Source: Paraburkholderia heleia NBRC 101817 (GTDB lineage: Bacteria; Pseudomonadota; Gammaproteobacteria; Burkholderiales; Burkholderiaceae). Taken from it: a DNA stretch of 64,000 nucleotides. Every line of letters begins with the position of its first letter. Position 1 is the first letter of the stretch. This document shows positions 1 to 8,121 of the stretch, piece by piece. The DNA lies in the NCBI RefSeq assembly GCF_000739775.1, contig NZ_BBJH01000019.1, positions 123,665-187,664 of the forward strand, in the 5' to 3' direction. The translations under genes and the position numbers were made by a program. The notes beneath the pieces are model-generated. The model did no database searches and was not told the origin of the DNA. It saw only the letters and a program-made list of their open reading frames with translations.

Positions 1-648
1 CGATTCCGTGTCCAGCGTGAACATCACGCCTGCCGCGCCGCGGTCCGAACGGACCATGCGCTGCACGCCAGCCGACAGCGCGACTTCGGCGTGGGTGAAG
101 CCCTTGTGGACGCGATAGGAAATGGCGCGGTCGTTGTAGAGCGACGCGAACACGTGCTTGAGGCGATCGAGCACGTCTTCGATGCCGACCACGTTGAGGT
201 AGCTTTCCTGCTGGCCGGCAAACGATGCGTCGGGCAGGTCTTCCGCCGTTGCCGACGAACGCACGGCGAACGACAGCTCAGACGGCGAACCGTTCTGCAG
301 CGTCTCGAAACCGGCACGGATGTCCGCTTCGAGCTTCGGCTGCAGCGGCGCGTCGACGATCCATTGACGGATCTCCTTGCCGGCTTCGGCCAGCGCCTTC
401 ACGTCGTCGACGTCGAGCGTCTCCAGACGAGCGGCGATCCGTTCGGTCAGGTTGTTATGTTTCAGGAAGTCGCGGAAGGCGAGCGCGGTCGTAGCGAAGC
501 CCGTGGGCACACGCACGCCAGCTTCAGCCAATTGGCTGATCATTTCGCCGAGCGAGGCGTTCTTGCCGCCCACGATCTCGACATCGGTCATCCGCAACTG
601 CTCGAAAGGCACTACATAAGCCTGATCCTTGGCAACGGTGTTAGTCAT
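1..648 (-). CDS. ppsA: Phosphoenolpyruvate synthase, N-terminal part (runs off the left edge)
   Basis: PEP synthase converts pyruvate and ATP to PEP, AMP and phosphate in gluconeogenesis. The window holds the first 216 codons; the reading frame is open to base 1. Near the start is VGGKNASLGEM (about residues 26-36), the N-terminal signature of the PEP/pyruvate-phosphate-dikinase nucleotide-binding domain, followed near residue 135 by AVRSSATAEDLPDASFAGQQ, the ATP-grasp segment. The phospho-histidine and PEP-binding C-terminal domains would lie outside the window. The ATG at 648-646 is chosen because the protein begins MTNTVAKDQAYVVPFEQL, the usual length before the first motif. It diverges from ppsR, which encodes the enzyme that controls it. 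Confidence 0.95.
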   Translation of the reverse strand, partial: MTNTVAKDQAYVVPFEQLRMTDVEIVGGKNASLGEMISQLAEAGVRVPTGFATTALAFRDFLKHNNLTERIAARLETLDVDDVKALAEAGKEIRQWIVDAPLQPKLEADIRAGFETLQNGSPSELSFAVRSSATAEDLPDASFAGQQESYLNVVGIEDVLDRLKHVFASLYNDRAISYRVHKGFTHAEVALSAGVQRMVRSDRGAAGVMFTLDTES

Positions 649-1047
649 ACAAGCCCCTAAGTGTGAAAAAAATTCACGATTGCGCAAGTGGGCTCGAACG
701 CGGTCTGCCCATTGGAAGCGGATTCGCGTCTTGCGCAACCTGTTGGAGAAGCAATCGCTCACGGAGCGCGAAAGAATTCCCATTCAACGGAAAAGCACGA
801 AGATGCGCGCGATTACATGGAGTTAGGCAGAATCGCTGCAAATTGACACCAGAATGCGCCGCGATAGGCGGCGGTTTGGCGCGGTTGCACTGCAATTGCT
901 TATCCAACAGGTTGCCGCTATTCTACCGTGCCGACTCTGGAAATTGTGCCAGTCGGCGAGAATTGCCCCTCGGTCCCGCCGGACGGGGCTTTCCGGGCGC
1001 CAGCCTGTCCCGAGCGGCCCTGCAGCTCACGTACCCAGCCTCAACCG
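649..1047. promoter_or_regulatory. Divergent ppsA/ppsR intergenic region with a candidate ppsR promoter
   Basis: This 399-bp gap has no gene. On the plus strand TTGCTT (896-901), a 17-bp spacer and TATTCT (919-924) form a plausible sigma-70 promoter for ppsR, giving a leader of roughly 115 nt. A consensus TTGACA also lies at 843-848 but has no good -10 partner. Close to the ppsA start is an inverted repeat, GTGAA-N5-TTCAC (663-677), which could be an operator or part of the ppsA leader. The promoter calls come from sequence pattern only. Confidence 0.4.
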
Positions 1048-1863
1048 ATGCCGCCTACCGTATTCATCGTCTCCGACGGTACCGGGATCACTGCCGAAAC
1101 TTTCGCGCATTCGATCCTGTCGCAGTTCGACCAGAAATTCCGCCTCGTGCGCGTGCCCTTCGTCGATTCGTCCGAAAAGGCCTACTCGACTGCCGAGAAG
1201 ATCAACGAAGCCGCCGTGCAGGAAGGCCGCCGTCCGATCGTGTTCACGACGCTCGTGGACAGCAACTCGAACGAGATCGTCAAACGCGCGAATGCGCTCG
1301 TGATGGACATGTTCCAGACCTTCGTGGAGCCGCTCGAACAGGAACTGGATCTCAAGTCGAGCCACGCCATGGGCCGCGGCCACCAGAACGCCGACACCGA
1401 CGAATACAAGAACCGCATCGAGGCGATCAACTTCTCGCTCGCGCACGACGACGGCCAGTCCGACCGCAATCTCGCCGACGCCGACGTGATCCTCGTGGGC
1501 GTGTCGCGCAGCGGCAAGACGCCTACGAGCCTCTATCTCGCGATGCAGTACGGTGTGAAGGCCGCGAACTACCCGCTCATCCCGGACGATTTCGAGCGCG
1601 CCAAGCTGCCGAACGCGTTGCTTTCGCATCGCACGAAGATATTCGGCCTCTCGATCGATCCGCAGCGTCTCACCGAGATCCGCAACGAGCGGCGTCCGGG
1701 CAGCAAATACGCCGCCCTGGAAAACTGCCGCTACGAAGTGAACGAAGCCGAGGCGATGATGCGCCGCGAAGGCATCAAGTGGCTCTCGTCGACGCACAAG
1801 TCGATCGAGGAAATCGCCACCACGATCCTGCAGGAAATCCGCATCGACAAACCGTCGTATTGA
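1048..1863 (+). CDS. ppsR: PEP synthase regulatory protein (bifunctional kinase/pyrophosphorylase)
   Basis: The family (DUF299/PSRP) inactivates PEP synthase by ADP-dependent threonine phosphorylation and reactivates it by Pi-dependent dephosphorylation. The 271-residue protein has the expected length. It opens PPTVFIVSDGTGITAET and carries the P-loop-like GVSRSGKTPTSLYLA at about residues 151-165, both family hallmarks. The ATG at 1048 is preferred over an in-frame upstream start at 928, because the added 40 residues look like non-coding GC-rich sequence and known family members begin with this motif. Divergence from ppsA supports the pairing. An intrinsic terminator follows at 1882-1910. 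Confidence 0.95.
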   Translation: MPPTVFIVSDGTGITAETFAHSILSQFDQKFRLVRVPFVDSSEKAYSTAEKINEAAVQEGRRPIVFTTLVDSNSNEIVKRANALVMDMFQTFVEPLEQELDLKSSHAMGRGHQNADTDEYKNRIEAINFSLAHDDGQSDRNLADADVILVGVSRSGKTPTSLYLAMQYGVKAANYPLIPDDFERAKLPNALLSHRTKIFGLSIDPQRLTEIRNERRPGSKYAALENCRYEVNEAEAMMRREGIKWLSSTHKSIEEIATTILQEIRIDKPSY

Positions 1864-1881
1864 AACGGCCTGCCTGAAACG

Positions 1882-1910
1882 AAAAAGCCCGCGTCACGAT
1901 GCGGGCTTTT
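1882..1910. terminator. Bidirectional intrinsic terminator between ppsR and the SpoU methyltransferase gene
   Basis: AAAAAGCCCGC and GCGGGCTTTT form a stem around the loop GTCACGAT. There is an A-run on one side and a T-run on the other, so it can end both converging transcripts. Confidence 0.8.
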
Positions 1911-1931
1911 GATTGCCGGCTGCTGCGAGCA

Positions 1932-2717
1932 TCAACTTGCGTGCCGCTGCTGCCGGCATTGCTCGAACACGCACACCGCCGCCGCCGCCGCCACGTTGAG
2001 CGACTCCATGCCGCCCGGCTGCGGAATCGTCACGCGCAGCGCCGCCGCGTCGCGCCAGACCTGCGAGACGCCCGCTCCTTCGTTGCCGAACACCCACGCG
2101 ACCTGGCCCGTGAGATCGGCCTCGTCGATCGCCTGCGCGCCATGCGAGTCGGTGATGACGACCGGCACGCCGAGCATCCCGACGAGCGCTTGCGCCTCCA
2201 CGTTCTCGAACACCTGCAAGAGGAAATGCGCGCCCATTGCCGAGCGCAGCACCTTCGACGACCACACATAGGCCGTGCCCGGCGTGCAGAACACCTTGTC
2301 GATGCCGGCCGCCGCCGCGCTGCGCAGGATCGAGCCGACATTGCCGGCGTCCTGCAAGCCGTCGAGCACGAGGCAGGTCGAGGCGACGCGCCCGGGCAGC
2401 CGCGCTTCGGGCATATCGACGAGCAGCAGCAGCCCCACGCCGTGCACGACGTTCGAGAGCTGCCCGAAGAGCGCATCGGGCAGCGAGATCACGCGGCGCT
2501 CGTCCACGCGAGCGACGATCGCCTGCGCTTCTTCATGTGCGAGCGCGCCTTCGGTCACGACGCAGTACTCGGGCTGCGCGCCGCCATCGAGCCACGCGCC
2601 CGCGAGATGGAAGCCTTCGAGCAAGGCCTGATGGCTGCGCCGCTGTTGATGCGTCGAGCCGGCGAGCGCCTTCAGGCGCTTGTAGAGGGGATTGTCGCGC
2701 GAGGTAATGGCTTTCAC
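1932..2717 (-). CDS. TrmH/SpoU-family RNA 2'-O-methyltransferase
   Basis: This 261-residue protein is predicted to transfer a methyl group from SAM to a ribose 2'-OH in tRNA or rRNA; the exact target cannot be read from sequence. The three SPOUT motifs are present in order: NVGSILRSAAAAGI, WVFGNEGAGVS and IPQPGGMESLNVAAAAAV, which form the trefoil-knot SAM site. The N-terminal part (AITSRDNPLYKRLKALAGS) matches the substrate-binding domain of RlmB/TsnR-like proteins. I chose GTG at 2717-2715 because the homologous region begins there. The open frame continues upstream to 2777, with sequence that does not look conserved. It lies 105 bp downstream of rnhB and is probably the last gene of the lpx transcript. 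Confidence 0.88.
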   Translation of the reverse strand: MKAITSRDNPLYKRLKALAGSTHQQRRSHQALLEGFHLAGAWLDGGAQPEYCVVTEGALAHEEAQAIVARVDERRVISLPDALFGQLSNVVHGVGLLLLVDMPEARLPGRVASTCLVLDGLQDAGNVGSILRSAAAAGIDKVFCTPGTAYVWSSKVLRSAMGAHFLLQVFENVEAQALVGMLGVPVVITDSHGAQAIDEADLTGQVAWVFGNEGAGVSQVWRDAAALRVTIPQPGGMESLNVAAAAAVCVFEQCRQQRHAS

Positions 2718-2822
2718 GGGCGGCCCTGGCGTGTCAAATGAGAATCGGGAGAGAGAAAAAAACGCCGGCGCCGGCACGACGCAAAACGGCGCCGGCTCGA
2801 TCGAGGCGCCGTCAGCGGCGGC

Positions 2823-3611
2823 TCATGGGAGCGGCGCGAAGGCGTCGTCGTCTTCGAGGCCGGCGGCGTCGCTGATTACCGTCGCAACACCGGGCAGGAC
2901 AATGCCGTGCAGCGCATAGGCGTCGCGCACGGGCGCAAACGAGCGCCGGTGATGCTCGCACGGACCATGCACGCGCAACGCTTCGAGGTGCTGCGGCGTA
3001 CCGTAGCCCGCATGGGCGTCGAAGCCGTAATGCGGATGGCATTGATGCAGATCGACCAGCATGCGGTCACGCGTGACCTTGGCGATGATCGACGCCGCCG
3101 ATATGCTCGGCACGAGCGCATCGCCCCCGATCACCGCCTCGCTGCGCACCGGCATCACCGGGCAGCGATTGCCGTCGATCTTCGCGAGGGTCGGCACGAT
3201 GCTCAAGCCTTCGACCGCACGCCGCATCGCCAGCATCGTCGCGTGCAGGATGTTGAACGTGTCGATTTCCTCGACGCTCGCCGACGCGACGCACCACGCG
3301 AGCGAGCGTTCGACGATGCGCTCGTAGAGCGCCTCGCGCACCTGCGCCGTCAGCACCTTCGAATCGTTGAGCCCGCGAATCGGCCGGGCCGGATCGAGAA
3401 TTACGGCCGCCGCTACCACCGGTCCGGCGAGCGGCCCGCGGCCGGCCTCGTCCACGCCGCAGATCACGTCGTCCGGCGATTCGAACAGCAGTCCGGCCTG
3501 CCGCGCCGCCTTGCGACGCGCGGCGAGCTTGAGCGCCGCCTGCGACGGGGGCTTTTTCACCGCAGGCGCTGCCGTGCGCCTCGTCGCGCGCTTGATCGTG
3601 CCCTCGCTCAT
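2823..3611 (-). CDS. rnhB: Ribonuclease HII
   Basis: RNase HII cleaves the RNA strand of RNA-DNA hybrids and removes single ribonucleotides from DNA. The catalytic core starts at about residue 60 with VDEAGRGPLAGPV, which supplies the first Asp and Glu; later acidic residues include the D of KIDGN and the D of VTRDRM. At 262 residues it is longer than the roughly 200-residue core because of a Lys/Arg/Ala-rich N-terminal extension of about 55 residues (RATRRTAAPAVKKPPSQ region). Its ATG overlaps the lpxB stop as ATGA, so it is probably translationally coupled to lpxB. Confidence 0.95.
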   Translation of the reverse strand: MSEGTIKRATRRTAAPAVKKPPSQAALKLAARRKAARQAGLLFESPDDVICGVDEAGRGPLAGPVVAAAVILDPARPIRGLNDSKVLTAQVREALYERIVERSLAWCVASASVEEIDTFNILHATMLAMRRAVEGLSIVPTLAKIDGNRCPVMPVRSEAVIGGDALVPSISAASIIAKVTRDRMLVDLHQCHPHYGFDAHAGYGTPQHLEALRVHGPCEHHRRSFAPVRDAYALHGIVLPGVATVISDAAGLEDDDAFAPLP

Positions 3612-4777
3612 GCCCGCCCCTTTCGGCCTTCGACGATGCGCGCGACCACTTCGGCCGCGCGCTCCGCGGTGTTCTGGCGCAGGGTCAGATGCATCTGCGT
3701 GAACACCTCGGTCAGCGTGCGCCGGTTTGCCTCGTCCTGCAACTGCGTGAGCGTCGCGTCGGCAAGCGCCTGCGGCGTCGCGAAATGCTGCAGGATTTCC
3801 GGCACGACGAAGCGGCCCGCGAGAATGTTCGGCAGGCCCACGTAAGGCAGATAGCCCTGGCGGCGCATGATCTGCCCCGTGAGCCAGGGCACCTTGTAGG
3901 AAATGACCATCGGCTTTTTGAGCAGCGCTGCTTCGAGCGTGACCGTCCCGCTCTTCACGAGGATCGCGTCGGCGGCCGTCATGGCGAGTTGCGACTGGCC
4001 GTCGATGATCGTGAGCGCGAGACCCTGATGCGCGCTTGCGAGTTCCTGCAGCTGCGCGTGGATGGCCGGCGTCGCCGCCGGCATCACGAAACGCAGCGCC
4101 GGCTCGCGCCGCTGCATGATCTGCATCGCGTCGAAGAAAGTCGGGCCGATCAGGTTGATTTCCGAGCGGCGGCTGCCCGGCAGCACCGCGATCACCGGGC
4201 CGCTTTCCGGCATGCCCAGCGTGCGGCGCGCGCCCGGCATGTCCGGTTCGAGCGGAATCTCGTCGGCGAGCGGATGACCCACGTACGACGCCGCCACCCC
4301 GGCCTTCTCGAGGAGCGCCGTTTCGAACGGAAACACGCACAGCATGTGATCCACGGCCTTCTGGATCTTCTTGATACGACCGCCGCGCCACGCCCAGATC
4401 GACGGGCAGACGAAGTGAATGGTCGGAATGCCCGCGTCGCGCAACGCGTGCTCGAGGCCGAAGTTGAAGTCTGGCGCATCCACGCCGATGAAGGCGTCAG
4501 GCGGCTCAGCCAGCAGCTGATGCTTGAGCTCGCTGCGGATGCGCAGAATCTCGGGAATATGCCGCAGCGCCTCGACGTAGCCGCGCACCGAGAGCTTTTC
4601 CATCGGCCAGTGCGCGTCGAAGCCGGCGGCCGTCATGCGCGGACCGCCGATTCCGTAGTACTGCGTAGTGTCGGGCAAGCGGGCCTCGAGACCCGCAAGC
4701 AACGACGACGCGAGCAGGTCGCCGGACGGCTCGCCGGCAACCATTGCGAGGCGCAGCGGACGCGTTTGCAGCGCCAT
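3608..4777 (-). CDS. lpxB: Lipid-A-disaccharide synthase
   Basis: LpxB joins UDP-2,3-diacylglucosamine and lipid X to form the lipid A disaccharide on the inner face of the cytoplasmic membrane. The 389-residue protein has the family length. It shows the N-terminal VAGEPSGD motif (residues 13-20), then SIWAWRGGRIKKI and the sugar-nucleotide-site segment VKSGTVTLEAALLKKPMVI typical of GT19 enzymes. It starts 3 bp after the lpxA stop and overlaps rnhB by 4 bp, as expected in a translationally coupled lpxA-lpxB-rnhB unit. Confidence 0.97.
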   Translation of the reverse strand: MALQTRPLRLAMVAGEPSGDLLASSLLAGLEARLPDTTQYYGIGGPRMTAAGFDAHWPMEKLSVRGYVEALRHIPEILRIRSELKHQLLAEPPDAFIGVDAPDFNFGLEHALRDAGIPTIHFVCPSIWAWRGGRIKKIQKAVDHMLCVFPFETALLEKAGVAASYVGHPLADEIPLEPDMPGARRTLGMPESGPVIAVLPGSRRSEINLIGPTFFDAMQIMQRREPALRFVMPAATPAIHAQLQELASAHQGLALTIIDGQSQLAMTAADAILVKSGTVTLEAALLKKPMVISYKVPWLTGQIMRRQGYLPYVGLPNILAGRFVVPEILQHFATPQALADATLTQLQDEANRRTLTEVFTQMHLTLRQNTAERAAEVVARIVEGRKGRA

Positions 4778-4780
4778 CGA

Positions 4781-5569
4781 TCAGCGGATGATGCCGCGTT
4801 GCGACTGCTCGACAAAGTCGAGCAGCGCCTTCACGTACACGTCGCCGTCGCCGCCCGCCTGCGCGAGGTCGGCGAGCTGCAACTTCGCCTCTTCGAGCGA
4901 AAGCCCGTTCTTGTAGAGCGTGCGATACGCCGAGCGCAGCGCGGAAATCGCGTCAGGCGAAAAGCCGCGACGGCGCAGGCCTTCGACGTTGATGCCGTGC
5001 GGCACCGCCTTGTTGCCGGCGGCGATCACGAACGGCGGCACGTCCTGCACGAGCGCCGAGGCGCCGCCGACCATCGAATGCGCGCCAATGCGTACGAACT
5101 GGTGCACGCCGGTCATGCCGCCGACAATCGCGTGGTCGTCGACGAACACGTGGCCAGCGAGCTGCGCGTTGCTCGACATGATGACATTGCTGCCCAGACG
5201 GCAGTCGTGGCCCACGTGCACGTAGGCCATGATCCAGCAGTCGTCGCCGATGACCGTGACGCCGGTGTCCTGCACCGTGCCCGTATGCAGCGTCGTGAAC
5301 TCGCGAATGGTGTTGCGGCTGCCGATCACGAGCTTCGTGGGCTCGCCCTTGTACTTCATGTCCTGTGGACGGCCGCCGATCGACGCGTAGTGGCCGATCG
5401 TGTTGTCTTCGCCAATCGTCGTGTGGCCTTCCAGTACGCTATGCGAACCGACCTTCGTGCGCGCACCGATGACGACGTTCGCGCCGATGACCGCGAACGG
5501 CCCGATTTCGACCGATTCGTCGATCTGCGCACCCGACTCGACGACCGCAGTGGGATGGATCCTGCTCAT
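4781..5569 (-). CDS. lpxA: UDP-N-acetylglucosamine acyltransferase
   Basis: LpxA performs the first step of lipid A synthesis, moving a 3-hydroxyacyl chain from ACP to the 3-OH of UDP-GlcNAc. The 262-residue protein begins MSRIHPTAVVESGAQI and continues as left-handed beta-helix hexapeptide repeats (for example IGPFAVIGANVVIGA). It has the conserved GHDCRLG segment and a C-terminal helical domain ending in SQRGIIR. ATG at 5569 is chosen from this start and from length; an upstream in-frame extension to 5764 has no family similarity. It lies 79 bp after fabZ. Confidence 0.97.
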   Translation of the reverse strand: MSRIHPTAVVESGAQIDESVEIGPFAVIGANVVIGARTKVGSHSVLEGHTTIGEDNTIGHYASIGGRPQDMKYKGEPTKLVIGSRNTIREFTTLHTGTVQDTGVTVIGDDCWIMAYVHVGHDCRLGSNVIMSSNAQLAGHVFVDDHAIVGGMTGVHQFVRIGAHSMVGGASALVQDVPPFVIAAGNKAVPHGINVEGLRRRGFSPDAISALRSAYRTLYKNGLSLEEAKLQLADLAQAGGDGDVYVKALLDFVEQSQRGIIR

Positions 5570-5648
5570 TCGTCCTCGCTCTCCGATTCTGTTTCCGCGC
5601 GCCGGCGCCTCGACGTCAAGGCGCGCTGCGGCATGCGGACGGCGCTTC

Positions 5649-6113
5649 TTATTGCGCCGCGTCCATTTTCTTGACGGTGCACATGAGTTCCGCTTCGCAG
5701 GCCACGGAGCCGTCCACTTCGGCCACCGCCTTGAACTTCCAGATGCCGCGCATGTAGCGCTCAAACGTCACGTTGAGGATGAGCTGGTCGCCCGGCTCGA
5801 CCACGCGCTTGAAGCGCGCACCGTCGATGCCCACGAAGTAGTACAGCGTATTCTCGAAGTCCTGCTCTTCCTCCGAGAACGTGAGCAGCGCGGCGGTTTG
5901 CGCCAGCGCTTCGAGAATCATCACGCCGGGCATGACCGGACGCTGCGGAAAGTGACCCGTGAAAAAGGGTTCGTTGACCGTCACGTTCTTCAACGCCTTG
6001 ATGCTCTTGTGCGGCTCCAGCTCGATGACCCGGTCCACCATCAGGAACGGATAGCGGTGCGGCAGCAGCGTGAGAATCTTGTGGATGTCGAAGTTGAGTT
6101 TTTCGATGTTCAT
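5649..6113 (-). CDS. fabZ: 3-hydroxyacyl-ACP dehydratase FabZ
   Basis: FabZ dehydrates beta-hydroxyacyl-ACPs in fatty-acid elongation and competes with the Lpx acyltransferases for hydroxyacyl-ACP. The 154-residue protein has the hotdog-fold landmarks LLPHRYPFLMVDRV, containing the catalytic His, and FFTGHFPQRPVMPGVMILEA, which carries the catalytic Glu helix. ATG at 6113 gives the usual N-terminus (MNIEKLNFDIHKIL). The longer open frame upstream to 6404 crosses GC-rich repeats and is rejected. Between lpxD and lpxA it is in the standard proteobacterial order. Confidence 0.97.
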   Translation of the reverse strand: MNIEKLNFDIHKILTLLPHRYPFLMVDRVIELEPHKSIKALKNVTVNEPFFTGHFPQRPVMPGVMILEALAQTAALLTFSEEEQDFENTLYYFVGIDGARFKRVVEPGDQLILNVTFERYMRGIWKFKAVAEVDGSVACEAELMCTVKKMDAAQ

Positions 6114-6378
6114 GGTGGTTCTGCTCACGCAGGAATTGCGTGTGACTTTCGATTTCGATATTCGAGGCGCCGGACCAAACACGCTCGCGCTGACGCGAAG
6201 TATGCGCCACGCCCGGGCTCCCGTGCATGCGTATTGCCCCGGGCGGGCAGCCCCGGGCGGGTAGCCCCGGGCCGGCAGCCCCGGGGCAGAAAGCTCCCGA
6301 CGCGGCGCTTGCTCGTCCGCGACGCAAAACGGCGCGCCGCTCCCGCGACACGCCGCCCGCCACCTCGATACTGCCTTC
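6114..6378 (-). other. lpxD-fabZ intergenic region
   Basis: This 265-bp gap is much longer than the other gaps in the lpx unit. It carries the 14-bp tandem repeat listed separately and no open frame that looks coding. It might hold a separate fabZ promoter; none is clear by eye. Confidence 0.5.
6236..6290. repeat. Four tandem 14-bp GC-rich repeats upstream of fabZ
   Basis: The unit GCCCCGGGCGGGCA occurs about four times head to tail: 6236-6249, 6250-6263, 6264-6277 and a degenerate 6278-6290. Copies differ at one or two bases, and each contains the palindrome CCCCGGG or CCCGGG. The function is unknown. Confidence 0.8.
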
Positions 6379-7452
6379 TTATTCGCCCTGCGGCTTCTGG
6401 GCAACCGCCGCCTCTAGCGCCTTGATACGGTCGCGCAGCTTGTCGATGTTACGCAACAGCGCGGCGCTCTTGTTCCAGTCGGCGTGATCGACCGCCGGGA
6501 AAGCGCTCGTGTAGATGCCTGCCTTCGGCAACGACTTCGAGACACCCGACTTCGCCGTGACGATCACGTAGTCGCCCAGTGTGACGTGCCCCGCAATGCC
6601 CACTGCGCCGCCGATCATGCAATGGCGCCCGATCGTCGTGCTGCCCGCAATGCCGGCGCAGCCCGCGATGACCGTGTACGCCCCGATCTTGCAGTTGTGG
6701 CCGATCTGCACGAGGTTATCGATCTTCACGCATTCTTCGATGATCGTATCGGCCATCGCACCGCGGTCGATTGTGGTGTTCGCGCCGATCTCGACGTCAG
6801 GCCCGGTAACCACGCCGCCCACCTGCGGAATCTTGACCCAGCTACCGGTGCGCGCATCGCCCTCGCCCGTGAAATCAGGGGCAAAGCCAAAGCCGTCGGA
6901 GCCGATCACGGCGCCCGCGTGCACGATATTGCGCACACCGAGCTTGCAGCCGTGATAGACGCTCACGCCCGGATACAGGTGCGCGCCCTCACCCACCTGG
7001 GTGCCGCGGCCAATGAAGACATTCGCGTCGAGCCGTACGTTTTCCCCGATCACCGCGCCCGCTTCGACCGTGACGTTCGGGCCGATCACCGCGCTCGCGG
7101 CAACCTGCGCCTTCGCGTCGACGTGGGCGCTGGCGTGGATGCCCGGCTGCGCCTTCGGCGCGGCGAGGTCGATATACGCCTGCGCGACACGCGCGAAGTA
7201 AGCATACGGATTCGGTGTGACGATGAAGTTGCGCCCCTCGCGCGATGCGAGCTTCTCGAGGTCGCCGGGGCTGATCAGCACCGCGCCCGCGCGGGTCGTC
7301 TCGACCTGCGCGAGATACTTCGGATTGGCGAGGAACGCGAGCTGTTGCGGACCAGCCTGGTCGAGCGGCGCCAGCGAACCGACGCGTTGCGTCGCATCGC
7401 CCACCACCTCGCCGCCGAACCGCCCGACGATCTCCTCAAGCGTAAATGCCAT
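6379..7452 (-). CDS. lpxD: UDP-3-O-(3-hydroxyacyl)glucosamine N-acyltransferase
   Basis: LpxD adds the second hydroxyacyl chain, N-linked, in lipid A synthesis. The protein has 357 residues. An N-terminal uridine-binding domain (MAFTLEEIVGRFGGEVVGD to about residue 100) precedes many hexapeptide repeats forming a beta-helix. IGSDGFGFAPDF and VQIGHNCKIG contain conserved active-site residues, including the catalytic His region. A C-terminal helix (LRDRIKALEAAVAQ) ends it. It lies 43 bp after skp. Confidence 0.97.
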   Translation of the reverse strand: MAFTLEEIVGRFGGEVVGDATQRVGSLAPLDQAGPQQLAFLANPKYLAQVETTRAGAVLISPGDLEKLASREGRNFIVTPNPYAYFARVAQAYIDLAAPKAQPGIHASAHVDAKAQVAASAVIGPNVTVEAGAVIGENVRLDANVFIGRGTQVGEGAHLYPGVSVYHGCKLGVRNIVHAGAVIGSDGFGFAPDFTGEGDARTGSWVKIPQVGGVVTGPDVEIGANTTIDRGAMADTIIEECVKIDNLVQIGHNCKIGAYTVIAGCAGIAGSTTIGRHCMIGGAVGIAGHVTLGDYVIVTAKSGVSKSLPKAGIYTSAFPAVDHADWNKSAALLRNIDKLRDRIKALEAAVAQKPQGE

Positions 7453-7495
7453 GCGCGTGCTGCTCCTGCCTTAGTTGCTTTTCAATGCGTTGCTT

Positions 7496-8056
7496 TTAGT
7501 TGCTGCTACTACTGCTGCCGCCGGCGCTGTTCGCTGCGAGCGCCTTCAGCACCTGGTCGGTGATGTCGATGCGCGGGCTCACGTACACCGCTTCCTGCAC
7601 GATCAGGTCGTAATGCTGCTGCTCGGCGATCTGCTTGATCACCTTGTTTGCCCGGTCAAGCACCGCCGCCAGTTCCTCATTGCGGCGCTGGTTCAGGTCT
7701 TCGCGGAATTCGCGCTGCTTGCGCTGAAAGTCGCTGTCGAGCGCGGAAAGGTCGCGCTGCTTCTGCGCGCGATCGGTCGGCGACATCGACGGGCCGTTCT
7801 TGTCGAGCGAATCGGACATCGACTTCAGGCGCTGCGCCATGTCCTGCAGATCCTTGTCGCGCTTGGCGAACTCGGCTTCGAGCTTGGTCTGCGCGGCCTT
7901 CGCGGGAGCGGATTCACGCAGGATGCGATCGGAGTTCACCGCCGCGATCCTCGCTTCCTGCGCCTGCGCCGCACCCATGCCAAAACCGAAGAGCGCCAGC
8001 GATACGGTAATCGCCCCGATCGTCCGTCTGGAAAACATACCCGTTAGCAAAGTCAT
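7496..8056 (-). CDS. skp: Periplasmic chaperone Skp/OmpH family
   Basis: Skp is a trimeric periplasmic holdase that carries unfolded outer-membrane proteins to the Bam complex. The protein has a signal peptide: FSRRTIG is followed by a hydrophobic stretch ending in AQAQE. The mature part is Lys/Gln/Glu-rich and helical (about residues 60-140), as in the tentacle arms, and ends in a Ser-rich tail. I give the ATG at 8056 (MTLLTGMFSRRT), but the ATG at 8038 (MFSRRT) is equally possible, because the only Shine-Dalgarno-like sequence, GAGAGG, abuts the first ATG. It follows bamA by 65 bp. Confidence 0.9.
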   Translation of the reverse strand: MTLLTGMFSRRTIGAITVSLALFGFGMGAAQAQEARIAAVNSDRILRESAPAKAAQTKLEAEFAKRDKDLQDMAQRLKSMSDSLDKNGPSMSPTDRAQKQRDLSALDSDFQRKQREFREDLNQRRNEELAAVLDRANKVIKQIAEQQHYDLIVQEAVYVSPRIDITDQVLKALAANSAGGSSSSSN

Positions 8057-8121
8057 CCTCTCGTTTCCTGGATTCCGGCGCCGTGCGCTGCGCGCGCAAC
8101 CAACGCCGGGCAAAACATACG

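Noticed and set aside
928..1047. An upstream start for ppsR at 928 adding 40 residues
   Set aside because: The added sequence is Pro/Arg-rich, covers the presumed promoter-leader, and the family begins at the VSDGTG region as with the ATG at 1048.
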